Origin: Cryomorphaceae bacterium
Lineage (GTDB): Bacteria > Bacteroidota > Bacteroidia > Flavobacteriales > Schleiferiaceae
Reading direction: 5' to 3'
Length of the DNA: 12,463 nt
NCBI GenBank assembly: GCA_013205365.1
Contig: JABMNC010000120.1
Location: 1-12,463 of the forward strand
Part shown: piece after piece, positions 1-6,809 of the stretch
Layout of the letters: every line of letters begins with the position of its first letter
How positions within the stretch are numbered: the stretch's first letter is position 1
Made by a program: the position numbers and the translations under genes
Notes under the pieces: generated by a model
What the model saw: the letters and a program-made list of their open reading frames with translations, nothing else
Told to the model about the DNA's origin: nothing
The model's database searches: none

Positions 1-110
1 AAACGCTTGAATTCGCTTTTCATGTGCGGAGACAGAAAGTAGGACGCGGCGTAGGCGTAGAAGGACAGACTCGAAACGAGAACGCTGAGGTTCGTCAAGG
101 AGGAACCCAC
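1..110 (-). CDS. DoxX-like membrane protein, N-terminal fragment (cut by window edge)
   Basis: Reading right to left from a GTG at 108-110, the frame stays open for 36 codons to the window edge. It begins VGSSLTNLSVLVSSLSF and continues through a hydrophobic helix to FLSPHMKSEFKR. A first helix followed by a short Ser-Pro-His-Met segment and a Glu-Phe-(Lys/Glu)-Arg motif is how I recall small DoxX-like four-helix inner-membrane proteins beginning. The start lies only three bases past the TAG of the preceding DoxX-like gene and in the same reading frame, so the two are surely co-transcribed. No ATG is available upstream in this frame; a TTG at codon 5 is an alternative start. Function is unknown; DoxX relatives have been linked to quinone or redox membrane chemistry. 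The family call rests on 36 residues, so it is tentative. Confidence 0.6.
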   Translation of the reverse strand, partial: MGSSLTNLSVLVSSLSFYAYAASYFLSPHMKSEFKR

Positions 111-113
111 CCC

Positions 114-449
114 CTAGTTAGCGCTCCATGCGAGGATTGCGCTCAATGCCAAAAGAAGTAGGGAGGGGATGTGCTTTGCCAAGGGATTCTTAACGCTGAA
201 GTGAAAGTACTGAGCCGCAACCATAAAGAGGCCCATGAGTACCGCTGGAATTTGCACCAGTGACGGGTACCAGATTCCGGCAACTATTAAGGTAGCCAAG
301 GCAATTTTAGAGACTCCCACGAGGTTGCGCGTCAAGTCGCTAAGGCCAAAAAGCGTAAATTCTTTGACTACGTTGAAGTACCGAAAGGTCCAAACGTAGG
401 CAACCGAAAGCCCGAGGGTAAGTTGAATTAAGTTCAAGAAGTTGTCCAT
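114..449 (-). CDS. DoxX-like family small membrane protein
   Basis: Encodes about 111 residues with four predicted membrane helices (roughly residues 4-22, 42-62, 64-83 and 92-109). Helix 1 (LGLSVAYVWTFRYF) has the aromatic/Arg end seen in DoxX-like proteins. Helix 2 holds the pattern LVGVSKIALATLIVAGIW, and the loop KNPLAKHIPSLLLL before the last helix also fits that family. The frame can be extended 21 codons to a TTG at 512, but that extension is polar and absent from typical relatives, so the ATG at 447-449 is preferred. The gene follows the DPP IV-type peptidase by 77 bp on the same strand and is followed after three bases by a second DoxX-like gene. No Shine-Dalgarno is seen, as usual in Bacteroidota. 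Substrate and role are unknown; a membrane redox accessory role is only family-level inference. Confidence 0.75.
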   Translation of the reverse strand: MDNFLNLIQLTLGLSVAYVWTFRYFNVVKEFTLFGLSDLTRNLVGVSKIALATLIVAGIWYPSLVQIPAVLMGLFMVAAQYFHFSVKNPLAKHIPSLLLLALSAILAWSAN

Positions 450-526
450 CCTATAAATGTTTTTGTTAAAGTAAAGGTCGCGAAGAAAGTCCGGTATGGT
501 GTTTATCTCCAAAAAGATGCTGGAGG

Positions 527-2752
527 CTATAAATGGTCCCTCCAGAATTTTTCCATGCTTCGGCGCATGTGCAGGGTGGTATTTTGCCCTTGATTTATTC
601 CATGATCCCTCATAGGGTAGCTCATCATGGTAAAAAGTTTGTTGTTTTTGACCAGCGCGTTTATAAGCAGTTCAAAATTTTGATAGTGCACGTTGTCGTC
701 ACCAGTTCCATGAATAATCATAAGGTCACCCTTCAATTTATCGGCATGAGTCAAGGGAGAGCCTTCGTGGTAGCCCGTGAAATTATCGTCGGGTAAGCCC
801 ATATAGCGTTCCTGGTAAATGTTGTCATATAAGGTTTGATGCGACACAAACGCTACGGCGATTCCAGTTTTATAAATGTCCGAATGGCGGAACATGCAGT
901 GCAAAGTCATTTGTCCGCCCCCGCTCCAACCCCAAATACCAATGCGCTTTGGGTCTAAAAACGGGAATTCCTCGATAATTCTTTTTGCTGCTTTGGCTTG
1001 ATCATCTGCAGCCATTATGCCAATTTGTCGGTAAACACTCTTTCTAAAATCACGACCACGGGGCACTTTGGTACCACGGTTATCGATGCTTACCACCACA
1101 TAATCCAACTGGTTACTGAGGTATTGGTGCCAAAGGTTGTCTCCGGTACTCCAGTTGTCTTGAACGGTAGAACCGGCCGGTTCTCCATACACATGAACCA
1201 ATAGGGGGTATTTTTTTTGCGGATCAAAATTGATGGGCTTAATCATCCAGGCATCTAAAACGACATCACCGATGTCAACCTTAAAAAACTCTTTGCTGCG
1301 CAAAGCCAGTTTATTCATTTTGGTTTTTAGGGCGGAATTGTCTTCGAGAAGTTTGATTTCGCGGTGTGCAGTTAAATTGATTAACGAGATTCTTGGAGGA
1401 GTTGTAGCATTCTCAAAACGATGTATCGCATACTTTGCGTCGTTGGATATTTGGTAGCTGTGTTGGCCGGCTAAATCAGAGGGAGAAATCCTCTCAGATT
1501 GCCCGCTTCCATCCAATTTGCTGCGGTATAGATAGCGCTGCGTATAATTATTGGGCGAAGCGATGTAGTAGACAAAACCACCTATTGGGTCGATGCAGTT
1601 TATCTCGACAATATCAAAATCTCCATTGGTTATGAGCTTCATTGTTGTTCCATCACGGGATACTTTATAAAGATGCATCCATCCATCTTTTTCGCTGGTC
1701 CAGGTAAATGATTGCGCCTGGTCAAGCCATAAAATATTGTCGTGCACATCAAGAAAGGCCTCGTCTTTATCGGTGAGGATGTTTTTAAGCGCCATGGTCT
1801 GTGTATTACCCACCCAAACCGTGTTGGTATTTTGCAAGCGGTTCAATTGCTGAATCATTACTTCATTGGATTCGGGAATAAAGTCCATCCGCGCCAGGTA
1901 GTTATTTCGGGAATCTCCAGGAATCGGGAACCATTTGGTCTCACCCCCCGCGGCAGATACCACCCCCACCTTAACGGCAGAATTTGCGGTGCCTACTTTG
2001 GGGTAGGGTAAGGGAATTGGTTTTGAGTAATTAGAGTCAACATTATTGATCATATAAAAGGTGCCGACGCCCCTTGTATCGGATTGCCAATAGGCAATGT
2101 CTTTGCCGTCGGGACTCCAGCGAAATCCGTCTTGGCACCCGAGCTCTTCTTCATAGACCCAGTCAAATGTGCCGTTTATGATGTTATCTCCCCCGTCTAA
2201 TGTCAATCGGGTAATGGTGCCGGTTGCAAGCTCTTCGGAGTAAATGTTATTGATGCTCACATAGGCGACTCGGGATCCGTCCGGAGAAAATTTAGCAAAC
2301 ATGAGTGTGGCCTCTTCAAGTCCTAGGCCGAGCTGTGATAATTTGCCGCTTTTAAGATCAAGTACCCAGTAATCACCGCGAGTATTTTGCCGCCACACTT
2401 TGCGGGTATTGGTAAAAACCAAGAGTTTGCGGTTGTCCTCGCTCCAACTATAATTGGCAACGTCCAAGGGGCTGCCTGCGCCGGACGGAATCAATTGCTC
2501 GGCACGAACTAGTAACGTTCTTAAACCACTTTTTGCGTCATAAACGACAATATCCACTCCCCCTATTACTTGGTTGCTTTCAAGCTTTGAGTAACGCTTA
2601 TTATCCTTCATCCACCTAATTTGCCCAACCCCCTTGCTTTGGTAGGTATTGCGAGCATAGATGTCTTCAAGAGTTAGTTTCTCGCTTTGAGCGAAGGTAC
2701 TGGTGCTTAAAATCAGAGATAACAAGCAAAAAAGAGAGCATAGCTTTTTCAT
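527..2752 (-). CDS. Secreted S9B serine exopeptidase, dipeptidyl peptidase IV / prolyl tripeptidyl peptidase type
   Basis: A 741-residue protein with a signal peptide (residues 1-21, cleavage likely after STFA before Gln22), an eight-bladed propeller domain (about 45-485) and a C-terminal alpha/beta hydrolase domain. The catalytic triad is Ser610 (GWSGGG), Asp685 (HGTGDDNVH) and His717 (MRDHGIN). The Asp-His spacing of 32 equals that of human DPP IV. The acidic motif DWVYEEE (197-203) anchors the substrate N-terminus in this family. Tyr522 (VYGEP), Tyr646/Tyr650 (IYQERYMGLP) and Asn687 match the oxyanion and S1-pocket residues. It should cleave di- or tripeptides after Pro/Ala from peptide N-termini in the periplasm. 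The nucleophile elbow has Gly where DPP IV has Tyr (GWSYGG). The gene lies 61 bp after the DUF1624 gene, probably in one transcript. Whether it releases di- or tripeptides cannot be told from sequence alone. Confidence 0.93.
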   Translation of the reverse strand: MKKLCSLFCLLSLILSTSTFAQSEKLTLEDIYARNTYQSKGVGQIRWMKDNKRYSKLESNQVIGGVDIVVYDAKSGLRTLLVRAEQLIPSGAGSPLDVANYSWSEDNRKLLVFTNTRKVWRQNTRGDYWVLDLKSGKLSQLGLGLEEATLMFAKFSPDGSRVAYVSINNIYSEELATGTITRLTLDGGDNIINGTFDWVYEEELGCQDGFRWSPDGKDIAYWQSDTRGVGTFYMINNVDSNYSKPIPLPYPKVGTANSAVKVGVVSAAGGETKWFPIPGDSRNNYLARMDFIPESNEVMIQQLNRLQNTNTVWVGNTQTMALKNILTDKDEAFLDVHDNILWLDQAQSFTWTSEKDGWMHLYKVSRDGTTMKLITNGDFDIVEINCIDPIGGFVYYIASPNNYTQRYLYRSKLDGSGQSERISPSDLAGQHSYQISNDAKYAIHRFENATTPPRISLINLTAHREIKLLEDNSALKTKMNKLALRSKEFFKVDIGDVVLDAWMIKPINFDPQKKYPLLVHVYGEPAGSTVQDNWSTGDNLWHQYLSNQLDYVVVSIDNRGTKVPRGRDFRKSVYRQIGIMAADDQAKAAKRIIEEFPFLDPKRIGIWGWSGGGQMTLHCMFRHSDIYKTGIAVAFVSHQTLYDNIYQERYMGLPDDNFTGYHEGSPLTHADKLKGDLMIIHGTGDDNVHYQNFELLINALVKNNKLFTMMSYPMRDHGINQGQNTTLHMRRSMEKFWRDHL

Positions 2753-2813
2753 TTTTATTGATCAATCGTGGACCTCATGAGGGAATTCCGGTTAATTTTT
2801 TATTTAGTTAATC

Positions 2814-3998
2814 CTACAAATAACTCAACCACCAGTAGTTTTTGTGCTTGAGCTTGTAGGTCATGTAGCTTTTGCAGAACGGATACAGTATAAAAATGAC
2901 GCTGATCCAAACTAGGTAAACGGTGAGAAGGGAGAACCCGTAGGATTTCATTGCTTCGCTGCGCCATCCCTCGTTGGTGATAATCATGTCTTGCCAATTG
3001 CCACCGAAAATCAAGATGCTAACAATGGCCAAAACGTGAATAAGAAGCACATGAGCAAAATAATAGAACAATGGGACCCGACCGAAAACTAACAAGAAAT
3101 TGCTCACCCTGTTTTTGGTTGTTTCGATGGCATACAAGAACAGCATGGCCGGCCCGATGAACAAGCATAAATACAGAAGCGACGGCGGGTATTTGGTGGC
3201 ATTAAAAAAAGACAAGACGGTTTTAGTCGCAGAATCTTGAACGGCCCAGGGCACGAGGTCGCCATAGAGGTTGATGCCGCGAAGGATGAAGAATAGAGCG
3301 AGGCAAGCAAACCCTATAATCAGCAGCCACTTTTTGCGGATTTCACGGTCAAAGTCCGCTTGGTAAAACCAACCAAATAGGTAGCCTAATGCTATTAAGC
3401 CCACCCATGGAATGAGGGGATAGTACAAGAAAAGGGTATAGTTGGCACCAATATACAGTACCGCTTGCTGGTGCAAAAAGTACCAAACAATGGAGTCGAG
3501 CCCTTGACCGCTGTGAACGATACCGTCGAGGGTATTATGGCCTGCCACCAGGAGAAGGCCGACAGCAAAGATTGCAGCTTTGGGCAGGTAGATTAGTAAA
3601 GAAAGGCAAATCATGCTGACCCCGATGGCAAAAATTACCTGAATGATTTGAAGGCTGTAGCTCAAGTCAAAGGTCCAGATTAGGGAATTGACGGCGAGTT
3701 CCAAAAAAATGAGCCACAATCCTCGGGTAAAGAGAAATTTAAAAACCTGCTTCTTTGATTTATTAGCGCCGTAGAGAAATGCAGACGTTCCCGATAAAAA
3801 AACAAAAACAGGGGCGCAGAAGTTGGTGATGAAGCGGGTAAAAAATAGAACGGGGGTTGTGGTCGCCAAATTGGTCGGATCGCCAAACCATGTCTCGAAA
3901 TAGAAATAGTCCCTGACGTGATCCAAGGCCATGATGACCATGACTAGCCCACGAAGCACATCTAAAGATTCAATTCGCGCAGTTTTAGCTACAGACAT
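2814..3998 (-). CDS. DUF1624 / heparan-alpha-glucosaminide N-acetyltransferase-like polytopic membrane protein
   Basis: 394 residues with about ten hydrophobic helices. The N-terminus RIESLDVLRGLVMVIMALDH (residues 9-27) is the family signature: Ser-Leu-Asp-x-Leu-Arg-Gly in the first helix and a conserved His (His27) at its end. Further conserved stretches are FCAPVFVFLSGTSAFLYG, YPLIPWVGLIALGY, KYPPSLLYLCLFIGPA and FGRVPLFYYFAHVLLIH. The eukaryotic relative HGSNAT moves acetyl groups from cytosolic acetyl-CoA across the lysosomal membrane to glucosamine ends. Bacterial members are thought to be acyltransferases modifying an envelope sugar or lipid, but the acceptor here is unknown. The ATG at 3996-3998 is supported by the position of the signature. 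It is the first gene of the leftward operon, with a promoter-like site about 70 bp upstream. Base composition is AT-rich compared with genes right of 4140. Confidence 0.85.
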   Translation of the reverse strand: MSVAKTARIESLDVLRGLVMVIMALDHVRDYFYFETWFGDPTNLATTTPVLFFTRFITNFCAPVFVFLSGTSAFLYGANKSKKQVFKFLFTRGLWLIFLELAVNSLIWTFDLSYSLQIIQVIFAIGVSMICLSLLIYLPKAAIFAVGLLLVAGHNTLDGIVHSGQGLDSIVWYFLHQQAVLYIGANYTLFLYYPLIPWVGLIALGYLFGWFYQADFDREIRKKWLLIIGFACLALFFILRGINLYGDLVPWAVQDSATKTVLSFFNATKYPPSLLYLCLFIGPAMLFLYAIETTKNRVSNFLLVFGRVPLFYYFAHVLLIHVLAIVSILIFGGNWQDMIITNEGWRSEAMKSYGFSLLTVYLVWISVIFILYPFCKSYMTYKLKHKNYWWLSYL

Positions 3999-4068
3999 TG
4001 TATTAGGATTAACGGTAAAACACCACCCAAGAGAAATTAAAGTAAAAATCAGCTTGGTAAATCACTAG

Positions 4069-4098
4069 CAATAGTAGGCCAAGGTTGTTACTTAGCAA
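4069..4098 (-). promoter_or_regulatory. Putative Bacteroidota-type promoter of the leftward DUF1624-DPP IV-DoxX operon
   Basis: On the minus strand, TTG (plus-strand CAA at 4096-4098) is followed after 19 bp by TACTATTG (plus-strand 4069-4076). The latter matches the Bacteroidota -7 consensus TAnnTTTG at all but one defined base. The predicted start of transcription is near 4063, giving a leader of about 65 nt before the ATG at 3998. No equally good site was found in the 61 bp ahead of the DPP IV-type gene, which supports co-transcription. Based on motif match by eye only. Confidence 0.45.
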
Positions 4099-4250
4099 TA
4101 CATCGTAATAATTGGAAGCATGAGCCATAAGTGTTTAACGCAAGGAACCACCAAGCTGACGCACAGGCCGCTGCGGAATAGGCCGACCAAAGTCCGCATT
4201 AAATTGCCTCGGGCAGGGAACAATATCAGTGCTTCTAAAGTTTACTCAAA

Positions 4251-5372
4251 GTGATTAGACCCGCCAGCGACCGAGGATTCTTCTTTAAGGAGTTTGAGGC
4301 AAAGAGCATTTCGCCCTTTGACAAGCTCTTTGGAATCTTCAAAGAGCTCATAGTGCACGTGTCGGGCGACTTTGACGAGGCCATAAAGTGGCTCAGGGAG
4401 CTCGACAAGGAGTACGAACTCACCGACGAGAACTACAGCATAGACGACTTTATCAACGACCTCAGAGAGAAGGGCTACATCCGCCCAGAGGTTGACGGCG
4501 ACGGAGTTTCTGGCATGGGAATTACGGCCAAAACCGAACGGGCGATAAGGCAGACGGCCCTGGACCAAATTTTTGGCAATCTCAACAAAAGCGGAGCAGG
4601 CAACCACAAGACCAAAAGTTCGGGCGAGGGCGACGAACTGACGGGAGAAACCAGGCCCTACCGCTTTGGTGACGGCTTAGAGAAAATTTCGCTGACCGAA
4701 AGCATTAAAAACGCGCAAATCAACCACGGAGTTGGGGAGTTTGAGCTCAGCGAAGAAGACCTTGTGGTCGAAGACAGCCAGTTTAATTCCCAAATGAGTA
4801 CGGTGCTGATGATTGACATTAGCCACTCGATGATACTCTATGGCGAAGACCGAATTACGCCGGCCAAAAAGGTGGCCATGGCCCTGGCAGAGCTCATTAC
4901 CACGCGATACCCCAAGGACAGCATTGACATTATTGTTTTTGGGAACGATGCTTGGAGAATCTCTATTAAAGAAATTCCCTACCTCAAGGTTGGACCTTTT
5001 CATACCAATACGGTTGCTGGGCTGCAGCTAGCCATGGACATTCTGCGCAGAAAGCGAAACACCAACAAGCAGATATTCATGATTACTGACGGCAAGCCGA
5101 GCTGCATCAGGGAACGCGACGGGACCTACTACATGAACAGCAACGGCTTGGACCCCTACGTGACCGAGAAATGCTATACCCAAGCAGCACAGGCCCGCAA
5201 ACTGCACATTCCCATCACCACGTTTATGATTGCTCGCGACCCCTATCTGCAGCAGTTTATCGACAAGTTTACCGAGGCAAACCAAGGCAAGGCCTTTTTC
5301 ACGGGGCTCAAGGGCCTTGGAGAAATGATTTTCAAAGACTATGAAACCAACAGAAAGAAAAGACTCAAATAG
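4251..5372 (+). CDS. VWA-domain (MIDAS) protein, partner of the adjacent AAA+ ATPase
   Basis: 373 residues from a GTG start. Residues 1-180 are charged and helical with no domain I can name beyond this family. Residues 183-360 form a von Willebrand A domain with an intact metal-binding MIDAS: Asp189-x-Ser191-x-Ser193 (MIDISHSM), Thr252 or Thr254 (HTNTVAG) and Asp280 (MITDGKPS). VWA proteins of this kind pair with MoxR/Mg-chelatase-type ATPases, the VWA presenting or binding the client. The ATPase gene begins one base after this stop, so expression is coupled. No chelatase substrate genes are nearby. No ATG exists between the upstream in-frame TAA (4236-4238) and conserved-looking sequence (RGFFFKEF, residues 8-15), so the start is GTG at 4251, or another non-ATG codon. 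No secretion signal; the protein is cytosolic. No promoter match was found upstream. Confidence 0.88.
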   Translation: MIRPASDRGFFFKEFEAKSISPFDKLFGIFKELIVHVSGDFDEAIKWLRELDKEYELTDENYSIDDFINDLREKGYIRPEVDGDGVSGMGITAKTERAIRQTALDQIFGNLNKSGAGNHKTKSSGEGDELTGETRPYRFGDGLEKISLTESIKNAQINHGVGEFELSEEDLVVEDSQFNSQMSTVLMIDISHSMILYGEDRITPAKKVAMALAELITTRYPKDSIDIIVFGNDAWRISIKEIPYLKVGPFHTNTVAGLQLAMDILRRKRNTNKQIFMITDGKPSCIRERDGTYYMNSNGLDPYVTEKCYTQAAQARKLHIPITTFMIARDPYLQQFIDKFTEANQGKAFFTGLKGLGEMIFKDYETNRKKRLK

Positions 5373-5373
5373 T

Positions 5374-6804
5374 ATGATTACGAATTTAGGTGAGCTCAAA
5401 TCCTCAGGCTACCAAAGCATCTCCATAAAAGACGAACTGCGACAAAACCTGCTCAAGCACCTCGAGGCCGGAACCACCGTGTTTGGTGAAGTGCACGGTT
5501 TTGAAGATACCGTGCTGCCCGAGCTGGAGCGCGCCATTCTGTCTCGGCACAGCATCAACCTATTGGGCCTTAGGGGGCAGGCCAAAACAAGGCTGGCACG
5601 CCTGATGATCAACCTGCTTGACGAGCACATTCCCTTTGTAAGCGGGTCCGAAATCAACGACGACCCCCTTGCCCCGATCTCGCGATTTGCCATTGACCTC
5701 ATCGCCGAGAAGGGAGACCAAACCCCCGTTTCGTGGTTGCATCGCTCCCAGCGTTATTCAGAGAAGTTGGCCACGCCCGACGTTACGGTTGCCGACTTGA
5801 TTGGCGACATTGACCCCATCAAGGCGGCAAACCTCAAACTGTCTTATGCCGACGATCGGGTGATTCACTTTGGCATGATTCCCAGGGCCAACCGCTGCAT
5901 CTTTGTTTTAAACGAAATCCCCGATTTGCAGGCCCGCAACCAGGTAGCCTTGTTCAATATTTTGCAAGAAGGCGACATTCAAATTCGCGGATTCAAAATT
6001 CGGCTGCCCCTTGACCTTCAGTTTGTATTCACGGCCAACCCCGAGGACTACACCAACCGAGGCAGCATTGTAACTCCCTTAAAAGACCGCATTGGGTCGC
6101 AAATTTTAACGCACTACCCGGCCAATATTGCCGTGGCCCGCAAGATTTCTGCCCAAGAAGCTAGAATCAATGAGGCGCAAGCGAGCCGAGTTTATGTTCC
6201 CGATTTGGCCTACAACCTGCTCGAGCAAATTATTTTTGAGGCCCGAGACAGCGAATACATCGACCAAAAAAGCGGTGTAAGCGCGAGGATGAGTATTTCT
6301 ATGCTCGAAAGCCTCGTCAGCACGGCCGAACGCCGCGCTCTGATCAACAAAGAGAAGACGACCACCGTGCGCTTGGCTGATTTTATGGGCATCATTCCGG
6401 CCATCACCGGCAAGGTCGAGCTTGTATTTGAAGGAGAGCAAGAAGGGGCCGCATTCGTGGCGGAGCAGCTCATTGGTGCCGCCATCAAGACGTTTTGGCC
6501 CAACCTATTCCCTAAAATTGGGAAGCTTAATAAAAAGGCGGACCTCAGCCCCTTTGCTGGCACTGTAGAGGCCATTTATTCACAAGGCGGAGTCATTTTG
6601 TACGACGAATGCGACCAAAAAGAATATGCTTCTTCCCTGAATAAGATAAAGCCCCTAGAGGATTTAATGCAGCAGTACCAGCCCAAATTTGAGCCTAAGG
6701 ACCAGCTTTTTTTGAAGGAGTTTATGCTTTGGGCCCTTGCCGAGCAGGAGCAGTTGGGCAAGGAACGACTCAAAAACGGATTCCAGTTTAACGAGTTTAT
6801 TTGA
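5374..6804 (+). CDS. MoxR / Mg-chelatase I-type AAA+ ATPase
   Basis: 476 residues from the ATG at 5374-5376, one base after the VWA stop (an ATG at 5341 would overlap the VWA gene and add 11 atypical residues). Walker A is GLRGQAKT (65-72, Lys71). The Walker B strand reads CIFVLNEIPDL with Asn180-Glu181 in place of the usual Asp-Glu. Sensor 1 lies in FVFTANPEDY (Asn222). TPLKDRIGSQI (234-244) is the conserved segment after it, where the arginine finger is expected. VADLIGDIDPIK (139-150) resembles the chelatase-type insert. SGVSARMSI in the C-terminal helical lid should supply sensor 2. The protein should form a ring that remodels a client presented by the VWA partner; the client is unknown. 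I recall Bacteroidota homologs of similar length annotated as magnesium chelatase or sigma-54-interacting proteins; there is no sigma-54 GAFTGA loop, so the latter label is misleading. It ends 5 bp from the convergent asnB. Confidence 0.88.
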   Translation: MITNLGELKSSGYQSISIKDELRQNLLKHLEAGTTVFGEVHGFEDTVLPELERAILSRHSINLLGLRGQAKTRLARLMINLLDEHIPFVSGSEINDDPLAPISRFAIDLIAEKGDQTPVSWLHRSQRYSEKLATPDVTVADLIGDIDPIKAANLKLSYADDRVIHFGMIPRANRCIFVLNEIPDLQARNQVALFNILQEGDIQIRGFKIRLPLDLQFVFTANPEDYTNRGSIVTPLKDRIGSQILTHYPANIAVARKISAQEARINEAQASRVYVPDLAYNLLEQIIFEARDSEYIDQKSGVSARMSISMLESLVSTAERRALINKEKTTTVRLADFMGIIPAITGKVELVFEGEQEGAAFVAEQLIGAAIKTFWPNLFPKIGKLNKKADLSPFAGTVEAIYSQGGVILYDECDQKEYASSLNKIKPLEDLMQQYQPKFEPKDQLFLKEFMLWALAEQEQLGKERLKNGFQFNEFI

Positions 6805-6809
6805 CCCGT

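Noticed and set aside
450..512. TTG-initiated 21-codon extension of the first DoxX-like gene
   Set aside because: TTG is a weak start, the extra residues are polar and precede a family-typical start at ATG 447-449.
2753..2813. Separate promoter for the DPP IV-type gene
   Set aside because: No TAnnTTTG-like box is seen; only a short palindrome (CCTCATGAGG) with no evident role.
4092..4199. 35-residue hydrophobic ORF on the minus strand upstream of the DUF1624 gene
   Set aside because: Overlaps the -33 part of the promoter-like site, no recognisable family, easily expected by chance.
5341..5373. Upstream in-frame ATG for the AAA+ ATPase
   Set aside because: It lies inside the VWA gene and adds 11 Lys/Ser-rich residues; the ATG at 5374 directly after the VWA stop is the usual arrangement.
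4251..6804. Genuine magnesium or cobalt chelatase
   Set aside because: No H subunit or porphyrin/cobalamin genes in the window and both proteins are of a stand-alone pair type.
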